A stretch of DNA of 64,000 bases from Boswellia sacra (Eukaryota > Streptophyta > Magnoliopsida > Sapindales > Burseraceae), in NCBI GenBank assembly GCA_013180625.2, contig SNVD02006330.1, forward strand, positions 1-64,000, read 5' to 3'. How positions within the stretch are numbered: position 1 is the stretch's first letter; every line of letters starts with the position of its first letter. Below the pieces are notes generated by a model that saw only the letters and a list, made by a program, of their open reading frames with translations, was not told the origin of the DNA and ran no database searches. Shown here piece after piece: positions 52,263-64,000 of the stretch. The position numbers and the translations under genes are program-made.

Positions 52263-54440
52263 ATGGCTTGGGTTAGACGAGGTGGTCATTTGGCATGACA
52301 AGAGGAACTATTTGCTAAAATACCTGCAAACTAACAACAACAATGCTAAGATGGCTCAAGTATAGGCTAACATCATCGCTCTTCAACAACAAATAGCCCA
52401 ACTTATAGAAGCCATGCAGAATAGGCCTAACCCCACAAACTAATCGCTGCCTAAAGGAAATGGTGGTGATGACGGTGAAACTAGCCAAGGTAGAGATAGG
52501 GGGAAAGGCCTAACCAACGAAAATGAGCCCTAATCAGTTAGCCAGTTGGCCAAAGATATGGAGAAGCTCTGATCCCTCTTGAAGAAGAAGGGAATGAAAG
52601 GGGTCAAAGACCTAGACGACATCTTGCTTATTAGAGATAGTGATTTGCCACCAAAGTTTCGTATGCCATAGTTGCCTAAGTTTAATAGAGAGGGCAACCT
52701 AAAGACTCACTTGAGATAGTATGCTGCTATCATGGCTACTACTCCTTTGTCAAAAAGTATATTTTGAAGTACTTCATGTTATCCTTAGAAGATGATGCAA
52801 TAGTATGGTTCCATGACCTTCCTAAAAGAGTTCAAGAGGATTGGGAGGAGTTATCCAAACAGTTTGTGGAACAGTATCGCCACAATACCCAATTGGGGAT
52901 AAGTTTGAGGGATTTGGAGACTACGTGCCAAAAGCCCAATGAGACCTTTTCAAAATGCTTGGCTCGTTGGAGGGCCAAAGCTACTAAGATGACCATAAGG
53001 CCCATAGAGAAAGACAAGGTCTGTGTGGCGATCAATGGAGAACCATGCCTTCATCAGTGACAAATTTACGGGCTTTTCAATCAAAACATTTGATGACTTG
53101 TATGATTTGGGTATCCAAATAGAAGCAATAATAGTTACCCTAGAAAAAATTAGAGACAGTATCATCAAGCTAGTTGTTCTAGTACGAAGAATGTCGAGGT
53201 GAAATAAATCGCCCAACAAAGGAAGTTTAGTCATTTGGGAAGACCATTGTCGAAGATCTTTGCAAGATTGAGAGCTGAAGGGATCTTATAGCCATTTCCA
53301 CCAAGAGAGCTTCTGAATCCATTGCCAAGGAATTAGAGGCAACACGAGAAGTGTGAATTCCACCAAGTGACCAGTCGCAAGACTGATGATTGCCCTTGTC
53401 TTTGCCATGAGATTCAAGACTTGATAGACAAGGGGTCAGATTCACGATCTAGAGTTGGAAGAGCCTAATACAAGAAGTAATCTATTACCTAACTACAACT
53501 GGGTACCTCCTCAACAACCAACATGATTGGGTTAGGTTTAATTGAGGAGCAAGTGATGAACTCTTTTGAAGAAAAGGGTAGATCAAGCTGAGCCGAGAGA
53601 GCCAAAAGAAGAGAAAAGTCTAAGCTTGAAGAACGAGAAGGATCGACTATAAAGGTGGCCATGAAGAAGAAGCCTAAGGTGGATGAACCTAAAGAAGAAA
53701 AGCCTAAAGAGATAGTCGAAAAGGTGGAAAAAGAGCCCATTCTTTTGGCAACCTTGATTTTCACCAAGAAAGGCTAATGGACCAATATTATAGTAAGGGG
53801 AGTCAAGCAAAGCCTGGAACTTGAATTTTTGTGGCTCAGTGACCATGAGGAAGAAGAACAACAAAAAGTAACTAAAGAAGAAGTTGAGATAGAAGATGAA
53901 GTGGCATCCATCTAGAAGAACTCCACACCATCAAGTGCCTTTGCCAATAAGTGGATGGCTAGCAAAGCTAGGAAGAGGAAGTGAAGTGAGAGCCTTGTGA
54001 GAAGAAAAAGTTTGCCTAGAAGGTACAAGGAGGTGAGAGTCATGGGTATTTGGGATGACATTCCTAAAATCAAAACTCTTCCAAACTTTTGGGCTGACTT
54101 TAGTAGTAATGAATAAGAGGAAGTGAAAGTTGAAGGAGAAACACTTGAGGGTGAGAATGAGAATGTACAAGGAGTGAGAAAGAGTGGTAGATTTTACCAT
54201 TAAAAGAAGAAGAAAAAAAATTGAGAAAGAGAAAACCATTAAGAAGGGTAAAGAAGTTACCAAAGAAGAAGCCAAAGAAGAAGAAGACCAAGTCATGAAA
54301 CAATGAAAGAAAACTCAAGCGAATGCTAGAATTTGGGACTTGTTGATCTCATCCCAAAAGCATAGAGAAGCCATAGCGAAGGCTTTGGCAGAGTTAGAGA
54401 TGACAATAGCTGCCACTGTAGATGAGCTGTTGACTGCCAT
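52263..54440 (+). pseudogene. gag: Tat-like gag (Tf)
   Basis: ATG at 52263 gives MAWVRRGGHLA and then a stop. The capsid-type region includes LPPKFRMP, FNREGNLKTHL and the open stretch 52764-53060 (MKYFMLSLEDDAIVWFHDLP, then KRVQEDWEELSKQFVEQY). A CX2H-type nucleocapsid motif with KTDDCPCLCHEIQDLID lies near 53350-53430. A long lysine/glutamate-rich tail follows (about 53570-54310). Many stops. It matches the Ta gag piece and extends it. Confidence 0.75.
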
Positions 54441-57400
54441 GATTGGAAGGTAAGCCAAGGGAGTAAATAAAAAGGGGTGTCATCACCTTCACTAATAATG
54501 ATTTACCCTTTAAAGGAAGAAATCATAATAAGCCATTGTTTATCACAGCAGAGATTGGTAGGAATACGTCTCCTTGTATCATGGTGGATAATAGAACCGC
54601 CATCAATATTGTGCCTATGAAGATATTGCACAAGTATAGAGTTAGTGAGAACGAACTTGAGCCTTGTGAGATGGTGGATCAGGCTTAAGATAAATAAAAA
54701 ATGAGTGCTATTGAGATTTTCAAGGCGTTAGTACAGACTAGGCCTGCTGAAGTGATGACTGAGTTCACCATACTTCACATTCCTATCACTTTTGCTACAT
54801 TATTAGGCTAAGCATGGTTCCATCTGCTTGGTGGAGTTCCTTCCACTTTGCATCAAAAGATACAATTCAACATAGATGAGGACATTGTGATCATTCATGC
54901 TACCTCAACCATTGTACCCTCTGCTTTCAGTTTGAAGGTTGGAAAGATACCTTACATGGGAGGCTTCCATGTAGCCATGATAGATGAAGTCAGTCCAATT
55001 ATGGTTGAAATAATAAAGAAATAAGGATACTTGCCAGGAATAAGGCTTGGAAAGAATGGAAGTGATTTGCCATCCCTTCCAAATTTTAAAGGCCAAACTT
55101 TTAGAAGAGGGTTAGGCTATGTGCCTGATAAAGATAAAGGAGACTTTGAGCCCAATAAGGGAGGGTTCATCAAGTTTGTCAAAGCTCAAGATATAAAGTA
55201 TATGGGAGCTGCTGAACCATAGGTTTGCAAGGGAACTTTGAAGCCCAGATTCGAGATTTTCAAGGAACTCTTGGGTATAGCTTGGCTAAGGAGATTGAGA
55301 AGATGATGATCAAGGATGAGAAGCCTCAAGCTCAAGCATCGCTAATGAACCTGTCTATCGACCTTTCTGCCGTCATCAAAGAAAGGATTAAGGATTTCTA
55401 CTATGAGGATGTATTTATTCCTGACCTCTTTGAAGAAGAGGACATTATATATGTTTCCAAGTTTAATGCAATGAAAAATAATTTTGGTTACTTGTTTGAC
55501 GTCTATCCTAGTGGCATTGTGCATGATAATTTGCATTTCACTAGCATATTTGACGTCAATACCATTCAAACTCATGACATTAATCTTGGTACAATTGAAA
55601 AGCCCAAGAACATATGCATTGCACTTGAAAAGAGAAAGAGAGAGAGAGAGAGATAGAGATTTGAAAAATTATTAAAGAAACATGAAGAAGTCTTCACCTG
55701 GTCCTATGATGACATGTTTGGAATCGATAGAAGTATCGCTAAGCATACGATTCCAAAGTATCCACACATGAAGCCGGTTAAGTAGAAGTTGAAGATGTTA
55801 AGACCATAGTGGGCTTAGAAGATCAAAGAAAAAGTTTCCAAGCAGATCTAAGTGAAGTTTCTAGATGTGCTAAAGTATCTAGAGTGGTTAGCCAACATCG
55901 TGCCAGTGCCCAAGAATGATGGAAGGGTCTGAATGTGTGTTGATTATCGAGAATTGAACATGGCTTCACCAAAAGATGACTTTTCTTTGCCCCACATTGA
56001 TGTGCTAATGGACAGCGCTATTGCCAATGTGATGTTCTCCTTTGTAGATTTTTGGTTACAACCAGATAATGACGGCCAATGAAGACAAAATGAAAATGGC
56101 CTTGATTATGGATTGAGAATCTATTGTTACAAGGTGATGCCCTTCAGATTGAAGAATGTAGGGGTGACCTACCGACGAATGAGGACGACGTTATTTTATG
56201 ATATGATACACAAGTAGATAGAAGTCTATGTAGATGACATGATGGTGAAATACGAGACTCGAGATGGTCATTTTGAAGCTTAAGACAGGTTCCTATAAAG
56301 GGTGAAGAAGTACAAGCTGTGGCTAAATATGAAGAAGTGTGTTTTTGGCATCTCCTTAGAGAAGCTATTGGGGTTTGTAGTTAGCAAGAAGGGGATAAAG
56401 GTAGGTCTAGACAAGGTTAAGGCAATTACGGAGATGCCATCACAGAAGACCGAAAAAGAAATTCGAGGGTTTCTTGGGTAGATCCAACACATCAATCGAT
56501 TTATTATCAAATTAACAACAGTTTGTGCATCGATCTTTAAGCTCGTAAAGAAGGGTCAACCAGTGACGTGGAATGATTAGTGCCAAGAAGCTTTTGAGAA
56601 GATTAAGAAGTATTTGCAGAATCTGTCGGTTTTGGGACCACCAAAACCTGGCAAGAATCTGATTCTCTACTTGGCTCTTGAAGAGGAGGTCATTAGTGCT
56701 GGCACAAGAAGACAAGAATGGTGTAGAACATTCCATCTTACTATCTTAACAAGAAGTTGCCACCATATGAGATAAAGTACAGTTATATAGAGAATATATG
56801 TTTAGCCATGGTATGATTCTCGAAGAAGTTGAGGCACTACTTTTAGTCTTATAAGATTAAGGCCGTCTCAAAAGAGGATCCGATGAAATATCTGTACAAA
56901 GCACCATCTTCGATGGGAAAGATAGCAAGATAGCTAGTCCAGTTGTCAAAATTTGACATTGAGTATGTTACCAAGAAAGTGGTGAAAGGAAGAGTATTTA
57001 CAAAATTTTTGGCCATGGGAGTTGGAATTCCCTGAGGAATATCTAGGGGTAGTCTTGGTAATGGGATAGAGAATGTTCTTTGACGAAGCTGTTAATAAAA
57101 ATGGTGCTAGGATAGGAGTTATTCTGGTCTCACCAACTAAAGAAGTCATTTCCTTCAATAAGAAACTAGAGTTTAGAGGTACCAATGACGTGGCTAAATA
57201 TGAAGTTTGTGCCTTTGGGTTAAAAATTGTGACTGCAATAGGCATTCCTGAAATAAAAGTGTTGGGAGATTAGAAGCTTTTCATCTCTCAAGCTAATGAA
57301 GATTGGGACCTAAGGGAAGGAAGGTTAATACTATATCTCGAGCACATTAGAAGGTTCATTTGGAGGTTCAAGCAGTGTACCTTCACCCATCTTCCTAGAA

Positions 57401-58780
57401 ACGAGAATCACACGACAGATGTCTTAGCCTTATTAGCATCCATTTGGACAAATACCCAAGAATTATTGGCGAGACCAATAGTGATATCACAAGCATGGGG
57501 TCCTTGCTATATGGAATCCCATGCAATGGAAGTTTAAGTGGATGAGAAGCCATGGTTCTATAATTTAAAGAGAAATCTAGAAGAGAGGACTCTACCAGTT
57601 AAGGCCACTAAGAAAGACAGGGATGTATTACGAAGGTTGGCCCAACAATTTACTTGTCATCAAGGAGTGATGTACAAGAGAATGCAAGAAGGGATGCAAT
57701 TAAGATGTGTTGATGAGAATAAAGCTAGAAAGCACATGAAAGAAATCCATGGTGGTGTATGTGAGCCACATATGAATGGGTTAATTCTTGCAAAGAAGAC
57801 AATGAGGCAAGGCTTTTACTGGAAAACCATGGGGACAAATTGTGTCCAATTTGTGAAGAGGTGTCACCAGTTCCAGATCAATAAAAATTTGATTCACCAA
57901 CCACTCTTGGAGCTATAAGAAATGATGGCATTATGGCCCTTTGCTGCATGGAGCATAGATATTATAGGCGAGATAAGGCTATCAACCTCTAATGGGTAGC
58001 GATATGCGGTGGTGGCGATTGACTAGTTAGATAGAAGCTGAGTCCTACAATAAACTGGGGGTAAAGCAGAAGGCAAAGTTCATTGAGAAGAACATCATAT
58101 ACAGATTTTGAGTGCCATATCACATCGTAACTACCAATGGAGTTCATTTCTAGGCTAAGACTAAAGCGTTGGTTGAGATGTATAGGATTGAACACCATAA
58201 GTCGTCCCCGTATCAGCCACAAGCAAACAGAGCAACTAATAAGAACATTAAGAAGATGTTGGCCAATATGGTGTAGACATAAAAGGATTGGGCAGAGAAG
58301 TTATTGTTTGTGTTATAAGGTTATATAATGACACCTAGAAGTTCAACGGGCATGACACCCTTCTCGTTGGCGTATGGTTCAGAAGAAATTCTACCAATTG
58401 AGATAGAAATATAATTAGCGAGGGTTCTGATGGAAGCAAAAATTCTTGAAGGGGAATGGATTCACAATAGAAGTGAACAGTTGGCCTTGATTGATAAGAA
58501 AAGAATGAAGTCCAAATATCACATGCAGTTGCACCAAAAGCGGGTTGCTCGAGCCTCTAACAAGAGAATAAAGGCAAAGAAGTTCAAAGAAGGGGAGTTG
58601 GTCCTTATACAAGCAAGGGCAATAGTGTTTGATTCGAGAGGGAAGTTTAAGCCCAAGTGGGATGGCCCATTCCTTGTGATGAAGGCTATGTCTGATAAAG
58701 CCGTCATCCTATTAGACACGAAAGGGAATGAGTTCACTGAGCCCATCAATATGGACAGGTTGAAGAAATACTATGTATGA
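54441..58780 (+). pseudogene. pol: Pol: protease, G-patch, RT, RNase H, integrase (Tf)
   Basis: Protease near 54500-54900, with the active-site region reading MVDNRTAINIVP where relatives have D-G-G/S, so the motif is altered. G-patch-like segment at 55022-55100 (YLPGIRLGKNGSDLPSL). Linker open at 55225-55656. RT from about 55855 with YVDD intact at 56227-56238. Second RNase H at 57073-57275 (MFFDEAVNKNGARIG). Integrase from 57538: the HHCC region ends CHQFQ, so the last Cys is lost. DDE region near 58130-58240. C-terminal domain open at 58430-58780, ending INMDRLKKYYV. Stops and shifts elsewhere. Confidence 0.85.
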
Positions 58781-58989
58781 AAAAAAAAAGCGGGAGAAGG
58801 AAAATAATTAATTAGAAAACCAGAAATGGCTGATTAATGATAGGAGTTATCTTAGTGTGAACATATTGTTCGAAGAACAACATTGTACTTTTATTAATGA
58901 AATGAAATTGTTTGGAAACAAATATGCCTTTGAAATGTCTTATTATTTTGCATGATGATAAAAGGAAAGTATCTAACATCTAAGCTAGC
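58781..58989. other. Spacer after pol (Tf)
   Basis: Short AT-rich region, conserved with Tb, Tc and Td (TTTTATTAATGAAATGAAAT at 58888). No gene. Confidence 0.4.
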
Positions 58990-59534
58990 AATGAGACTAT
59001 CAATGTCGTCTCTGCCTCTTCATTGGATTGTGAATAGGCTCGCCATATTGCTCACAGCATTGTCTAGCTCGAATAGCAGGATCAGGAATGGAAGCTGAAA
59101 ATGTCACCTAATCCTTGTACTGGTCATTTGTCTCGAAGTCAAAATCATGGAATAGATTCCTCTCGATGGTCCGATACAGCTAAGAATCCTTCACATGCTC
59201 TAGATAATGAGCAAACAGCCTCTTATAGCTGAAAGCAATCAGTGAATCCAAGATCCTTTGCTTAAGTCCATATTGTCGATGTAGTTTAGCAGGATCATAG
59301 AATAAACTATGGGTGAAACCCGCCAAAGGCACACATATGATGTAGGCCTCAACTGTCGCATGCTCTAGCCTCCACCATAGACAAAGCAATGAATTTGAGT
59401 ATCTGAAATGTCTCGAAGCCAGTTAACATAAGGAGAACATCTCTTAATTCTCTTCCTCGCATGAAGTCGAGGGCTATAATGGGAATATCCCCCTTACACG
59501 ATGCTAGAATAGACAACCTCTCTTGTAATCAAAT

Positions 59535-59830
59535 CTAAAAAAGAAAAAAATAAGAAAAATAAAAAAGCCCTCTAAGTTGAAAACCTGAAAAGGTGACTTA
59601 TGCAAAAATTAAGACAAGCGCGCTAAGTTGAAAACTCGAAAGGGCGGTTTCGGCAAAAGTTAAGGCAGAAAAAAAAAAAAGAAAAAGTCCATTAAATTGA
59701 AAACCTGAAAATGGCAGCTCATGTAAAAGTTAGGGCAAGCTCGCAAAGTCAAAAACCTAAAAGTGTGGCTTAGGCAAACAACTTGAGCATAAAAAAAAAG
59801 AAAAAAAAAAAGAAAAACTGGACCCATTAA
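59535..59830 (-). repeat. Intronic minisatellite (Tf)
   Basis: About four units of 60 bp with AAACCTGAAAAGGTGACTTA-like cores separated by A-rich stretches. Same position as in Tb, Tc and Td. Confidence 0.65.
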
Positions 59831-60479
59831 GTACTTAAAGAAGTAGAAGACTACCGCTAATTCTTTAACTCAGATCAATCTTGACACGATCCGGGCCAAT
59901 GAATGTTTTGGCAAGAATTAAGGGAACTGCTGTGGAACCAGGTCCCATCTAAGGAACGATAGTCACAAGATATGGGTCGCCTAGACCATCCGATGAAACT
60001 AATAGAAACTGCACGTGAAGGCAAAACTAAAAAAGGCAAATCCAATTGAACAAGGTCTTGTCCATCATCTTAAGCAAAGGCATGATGGAATATAGTGTTA
60101 GCCCTAAGGCTATATGATAATTTTGATGATAACAATACACATTGATTCATTGAGATTTACTAATATATTTATTTATGTGCAAGAATAAGATTATTGAAAT
60201 AATTATAAAATCAAGAAGGGGTTTATTAAAATGAAGTGTTGAAGCTTAGGAGAAGACTACATGTTAAAGGCATCAAAGTTTAAGTACAAGGTTTTATTCA
60301 AGGAATGTGATATATGAGCAATGTTCTATCAATTGGTCATATATTTCTCTACAAATGTCCAAATCATGTGATTCTTGAGCCTTTGGAAAACTTACTCAAT
60401 TTATAACATTTCATATGTTTTAAAGAAATTCAAATTTTAAGTGCAAGATCGTCCAAATCATCATGCAAAGTGAAAGACA

Positions 60480-61040
60480 AATGGAAGCAGCTGACATGAG
60501 CACCGAATACTCTTTTGGACATATCTTGAGCTAGAAAAATCAAAATGACTTGATTCTTGTGGCATTAGAAATATGACTTAATGGGGCACATTTCATATGT
60601 TTTGAAGAAATTCAAATTTCAAATGGAAGGCCGACATAATTGACATGCAATTCGGTGGACTGACACAGAGAAGAAAAATCAACTCACATGAGCACCGAAT
60701 GGTGTTTTGGCCATATCTTAAGATAGAGATATCCAAATTCTTTGAATCTTAATGTTTTGGAAAGCTTATTCAAATATAAAGATCTTTTATGTTTTGAAGA
60801 AATTCAAATTTCAAACGGAAGGCTGACAGAATTATCATTCAAGTCGGTGGACTGACACATGGAGAAAAATCAAGTCACATGAGCACCGAATGGTGTTTTG
60901 GCCATATCTTGAGCTACAGATATCCAAATGACTTGATTCTTGATGCGTTGGAAAGCTTATTCAAATGTTGCAGATCTTTTATGTTTTACAGATTTTCAAA
61001 TTTCAAACGGAACATTGACAAAAATGGCAGACAAGATTAC
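60480..61040 (+). repeat. 190-bp repeats in U3 of S2
   Basis: Three imperfect copies of about 190 bp. Each contains ACATGAGCACCGAAT (60494, 60687, 60878 or within a few bases), then TTTTGG(A/C)CATATCTTGAG, a GATTCTTG/GGAAAGCTTATTCAAA part and AAATTTCAAA. They lie upstream of the TATA box TATAAAAG (61107-61114), so they may be enhancer repeats. Confidence 0.7.
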
Positions 61041-61106
61041 GGTTTTTATGGTGGGCAGAAAATTTGGAGATGGTGTCTTCACTTGATTAAGTTCATCTCA
61101 TTTGCC

Positions 61107-61114
61107 TATAAAAG
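61107..61114 (+). promoter_or_regulatory. TATA box of S2
   Basis: TATAAAAG within GCCTATAAAAGGAGCC, about 1010 bp into the LTR and shortly before the 64-65-bp repeats. Confidence 0.6.
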
Positions 61115-61320
61115 GAGCCATTCTCCCATGCATTCAACAAGTGCAAGAGAAGCATTTTATCAAGCAAAAAAAGCCAAGAGAAATATCAAGTTTATAGAGC
61201 TTTTATATTCTTTATCTACTCTTTGAAGAGAGTTGTACTTTTGTTGTAAAAACTTTTCTTTGTTCTTGTATTGTGGTGAGAGTGAGATATTCTTGTAAAG
61301 GATAATAGTTATCCTTGAGA

Positions 61321-61580
61321 GAACTCTTGTTGTGTGTTATCAAGAGTTGAAGGAAGTTGCCTTGGTGAGGTTGTTCATCAAGAAGAACTCTTGGTGTGGT
61401 GTTATCAAGGGTTGAAGGAAGTTGCCTTGGTGAGGTTGTTCATCAAGAAGAACTCTTGGTGTGGTGTTATCAAGGGTTGAAGGAAGTTGCCTTGGTGAGG
61501 TTGTTCATCAAGAAGAACTCTTGGTGTGGTGTTATCAAGAGTTGGAAGAAAAAGTCTTGGTGAGGTTGTTCATCAAGCAA
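61321..61580 (+). repeat. 64-65-bp tandem repeats in S2
   Basis: Four units starting GAACTCTTG at 61321, 61385, 61450 and 61515. Each contains TTATCAAG(A/G)GTTGAAGGAAG and TTGGTGAGGTTGTTCATCAA. The middle two are nearly identical. They lie in the transcribed part of the LTR. Confidence 0.85.
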
Positions 61581-62363
61581 GTTGTAAAGATTTCTACAAC
61601 TTAGTGGAAAGCTTAGCTCGTGGAGCTAGGAGCCCGTGGACGTAGGCAAGGTTTGCCGAACCACGTAAATTGAGTTTGCACTCTCTCTATCCCTATCCTC
61701 TTTACATTTACTTGCACTTGTGATTGTTCTTTATTGCTATTCTCTTGATTGCATTCTATTTTCATCTTCTTCACCTTTATTCTCAAAGAAAGAGTTAAAT
61801 AATTTTGATCTTTCAAGAAAAGTTTTCTAAATCCGTATTGATAAATAAAAACCCAATTCACCCCCCCTCTTGGGTTGCCATACCTGGGTCAACATATAGC
61901 GTCACTCTACCACCTCTGGTATGAATACCAATGGTAGAAACCAGAAAGTCAAACAAGTTGACCAGGTCAAACATCGACGATGTGTCAACAATAGCCAGAA
62001 TGATGCTCTCAGAACTAGATGAATGACAGTCAAGTATGGTAGAGAATTCCTCATACAGGGGGTAAAGCTCTTGCCCATTGAAGCAGAAGAAGTGATCATG
62101 ACGATCCCAAAAGATCGTGTATTCCTTAAGAAAAGGAACTTCAAGCTTCATATGTCGAAGGAACTTCAAATTGTAGAGACCGCTAGTTTTGAGTTGCTTC
62201 TAGTCATCATCCTATAGAAGTTTTAAGAGAGGCTAGAGGATCTTGAGAGAAGCCTTGGGCATGTTGAAAAGCATGAAGAGGCATCGAGAAGTGTGAAAGA
62301 AAACACAAGAAATGAGGGGGGAAAATATTGAAATGTGTGGAGAGAAGCACAAGAGGAGCAAAA

Positions 62364-62490
62364 CTTATATAGTGCAAGAAACAAAGCAAAAAAGGCAAGA
62401 AACAGGAAGAACACTGACAGGCAGTGGAAGGACTGCTGGCTAACTGTCTGATTATAGATCAACGGTTGTAGGACAACCGACTGGCGGTGG
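62364..62490 (-). promoter_or_regulatory. Repeat array and TATA box of DUF7745-like gene (Tf)
   Basis: CTATATAAG on the minus strand at 62372-62364, about 100 bp before the ATG. Upstream (62411-62490) are about four GC-rich units of 19-22 bp. The minus strand at 62478-62471 reads GGTTGTCC, as in the LTR array of the same element. Confidence 0.55.
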
Positions 62491-62924
62491 TTAGGGTAAA
62501 AGACCCTCTAAATTACCTCTTTCATGCTTTTTTAACTTCAGATCCTCGTACCGATGAGCAGTTTTAAATGCTTGATTTCCAGATTTTGTAATTTTTTTTA
62601 GAATTGAATAAATGTTGATGTGGAAGCAAATTTGAACAAATTTGGATGCACATTGATCAAGATATGCACAGTTTAAGAAGCAGTGTGCGAAATTGAAAAT
62701 AGAAAATTTTTGCTAAGTCTTTGAAATTTGTTTCACATAACTGATTGCTTTGATTATACATTAAGAAAAATTAAACATAAAAGTTTATACATGGAAGCTA
62801 AGTGAAAAAAAGAAAGAAATCAATATAAAGGAAACGTCTTCACTCATCCAAGCAAGAAGCATATAATTCGAAAAACTATTAAGATAGAATCATGCATACA
62901 TGAAGCATAGAGTAGTGTTTTACC
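62491..62924. other. Spacer between antisense genes (Tf)
   Basis: AT-rich, matches Td 34541-34852. The last PMD exon is shortened or missing near 62820-62870. No gene. Confidence 0.4.
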
Positions 62925-64000
62925 TGATACTAGCGAGACATCTGTGAGACGTATTCGTGTGAAGCAGCTTGCATATGAAAGACACGCTTCATGGAAGATC
63001 ATGGTACCTACAACGCATTACATTTTTATGACTAGCAGATATTTGAAGAATAACAAAAAACTTGACGAAGAAATAGTCAGAAGACTTACCAGAGTGGTAT
63101 CATGAGGAACAAAAGGAGTAGGCATGTTTGAATCCTCAGTGATCACATGACTGCTAATCTATCCATTGGCATCCCACGTGTAAACTACATTGCTGGGGTA
63201 GGCCTTGAAGTTACCAAACACATGACCAGCTGGAACAGCCAGAGCAACTATAGAGGCTAGAGGTGGGCGTGGCTGCTCAGTCACGATAGTAAAAGAGGCA
63301 GATATGCCAGTATCAGAAGAAGAAACTCTCGATATCTTCCCACGACGGGCAGAAGAGCTACCAGCACAATTGGAAGAGCCATGAGCAGTGCTAGCATGGG
63401 GACAAGGAGCCTCATTAGCAGATCGACTTGTCCTAGTAGATAGCACTGTGTCTCAAGCCCACTCAGCATAAGAAACTATCATCATTGGGAACTCAATCTC
63501 CCTCAAGTGAATCCCAACCGTATAATCTTGCACGTTTGGCTCTATAGCCAAGTCAGCTGAGTCTATCATCAGAGCGGGTGGAGAAAGAGGAATCAGATGA
63601 CACTCTGGGCCTTCAAACCAATCCTAGACATGGTCACCTAAATATCACACCTTACTATCAATGGATGGGAGAAGGATGCGGTAGTTGACAAATGGGGTAG
63701 CGACTTGCATAGCAGCTAACTAACCCTCAATAGGCCCCCATCGCTTAGAACAAATCTATGAAGAATAAAAATATGGTGATATTATAATATGGAAAAGAAT
63801 GAAATATTGACTGCAATGTCTTTTATTTTGTCCAAGGTCATCGTGTGGATATAATCATGAAAAAGGTCTTGCTCATGAGATCTCTTGAGCTCTGCACGAC
63901 GTGCAGTCTTCCTCTTCATCCGTGGGAAAGAAAAGTCCTAATAGGTAGGAAGTAGGGAAGGTAGGATGCCCAACTCGTAGGCCCACATCTATTATAAATA
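62925..64000 (-). pseudogene. Antisense PMD gene, 3' half (Tf)
   Basis: Exons on the minus strand match Td: one near 63009-62930; the large exon 63755-63090 with a Ser-rich tail (RSANEAPCPHASTAHGSS) and YPSNVVYTWDANG; and one at 63988-63827 (TWAYELGILPSL-like). The donor after the 63827 exon has GT changed to AT. Stops are present. The PMD core lies beyond the right edge. Confidence 0.6.

Larger units (their letters stand above)
60096..61894 (+). mobile_element. S2: copia-type solo LTR
   Basis: 1799 bp, TGTTAGCCCTAAGG at the start and GGTCAACA at the end, with a perfect 5-bp TSD TATAG (60091-60095 and 61895-61899). The end segment AACCCAATTCACCCCCCCTC and TTGGGTTGCC is typical of Ty1/copia LTRs as I remember them. 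No internal region, so it is a solo LTR. The frame at 60879-61226 lies across its repeats and promoter and is not a gene. Confidence 0.87.
58990..62270 (-). pseudogene. Antisense DUF7745-like gene (Tf), split by S2
   Basis: ATG near 62262 opens MPKASLKIL. After stops the frame resumes at 62169-61895 (MKFLRHMKLEVPFLKEYTIF, then WDRHDHFFCFNGQELYPLYE). S2 (60096-61894) splits this exon after GGRVTL, and it continues at 60090-59835. The intron has the minisatellite. Exon 2 (about 59535 down) contains MLCLWWRLEHATVEAY and YGLKQRILDSLIAFSYKRLF. Function unknown; same family as in the other Tat-like copies. Stops are present apart from the S2 insertion. Confidence 0.55.
49526..64000 (+). mobile_element. 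Tf: Tat-like element, 5' LTR to PMD gene
   Basis: Runs off the right edge. It has 5' LTR, degenerate primer site, leader, gag, protease, RT, RNase H, integrase, antisense DUF7745-like gene (split by S2) and part of the antisense PMD gene. It is the only Tat-like copy whose 5' half, through gag and protease, can be read in full here. Confidence 0.85.

Noticed and set aside
60879..61226. 115-residue open frame
   Set aside because: It lies inside the solo LTR S2 across its U3 repeat and TATA box; no family resemblance.

Overview
The window is a stack of nested LTR retrotransposons from a seed-plant (angiosperm) nuclear genome. The plant assignment rests on Tat-like and Athila-like Ty3/gypsy elements, tRNA-Arg and tRNA-Asp primer sites, plant mobile domain (PMD) genes and a LOG-type cytokinin gene. 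The sequence does not show which species it is. I see no ordinary host gene, rRNA, tRNA or CRISPR array.

Names used here. Ta to Tf are Tat-like Ty3/gypsy copies. L1 and L2 are copies of a non-autonomous element with an Athila-like gag. S1 and S2 are solo LTRs. Left to right: L2 (1-2821, -) sits in the gag of Ta (2822-6128, -). Ta sits in the integrase of Tb (6129-20411, +). Tb also carries the complete element L1 (10385-18141, +, target-site duplication GTATT). Tb abuts the 3' tail of Tc (20412-28721, -), which is internally deleted and carries S1 (26953-28363, TSD GTGAA). Tc abuts the pol gene of Td (28722-40351, +). Td abuts the pol gene of Te (40352-49525, +). Tf (49526 to the window end, +) lies to the right and carries the copia-type S2 (60096-61894, TSD TATAG). 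The simplest reading is Te > Td > Tc > Tb > Ta > L2, with all left halves outside the window.

Each Tat-like element reads: LTR, tRNA-Arg primer site, gag, protease, G-patch-like segment, RT, two RNase H domains and integrase. Two genes on the opposite strand follow: a DUF7745-like gene and a multi-exon PMD gene. A purine-rich tract, tandem repeats, polypurine tract and 3' LTR complete it. All Tat-like genes here are broken by stops or frameshifts. L1 is different: it has no pol, but it keeps a long open gag frame, an accessory frame with one in-frame TGA, and a complete intron-free 216-residue LOG-like frame (cytokinin-activating phosphoribohydrolase family).

Two observations stand out. First, L1 is a retrotransposon that carries a hormone-activation gene in the position where related elements may carry an env-like frame. 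Second, degenerate 19-20-bp repeat arrays lie just upstream of TATA boxes in the LTRs and also at both antisense promoters. Within one element the promoters share an element-specific core: TCAAACAGYC in all three Td promoters, CGTGYGCCA in both Te promoters, GGYTGTCC in two Tf promoters. This looks like a self-contained regulatory circuit, possibly read by one of the antisense proteins.
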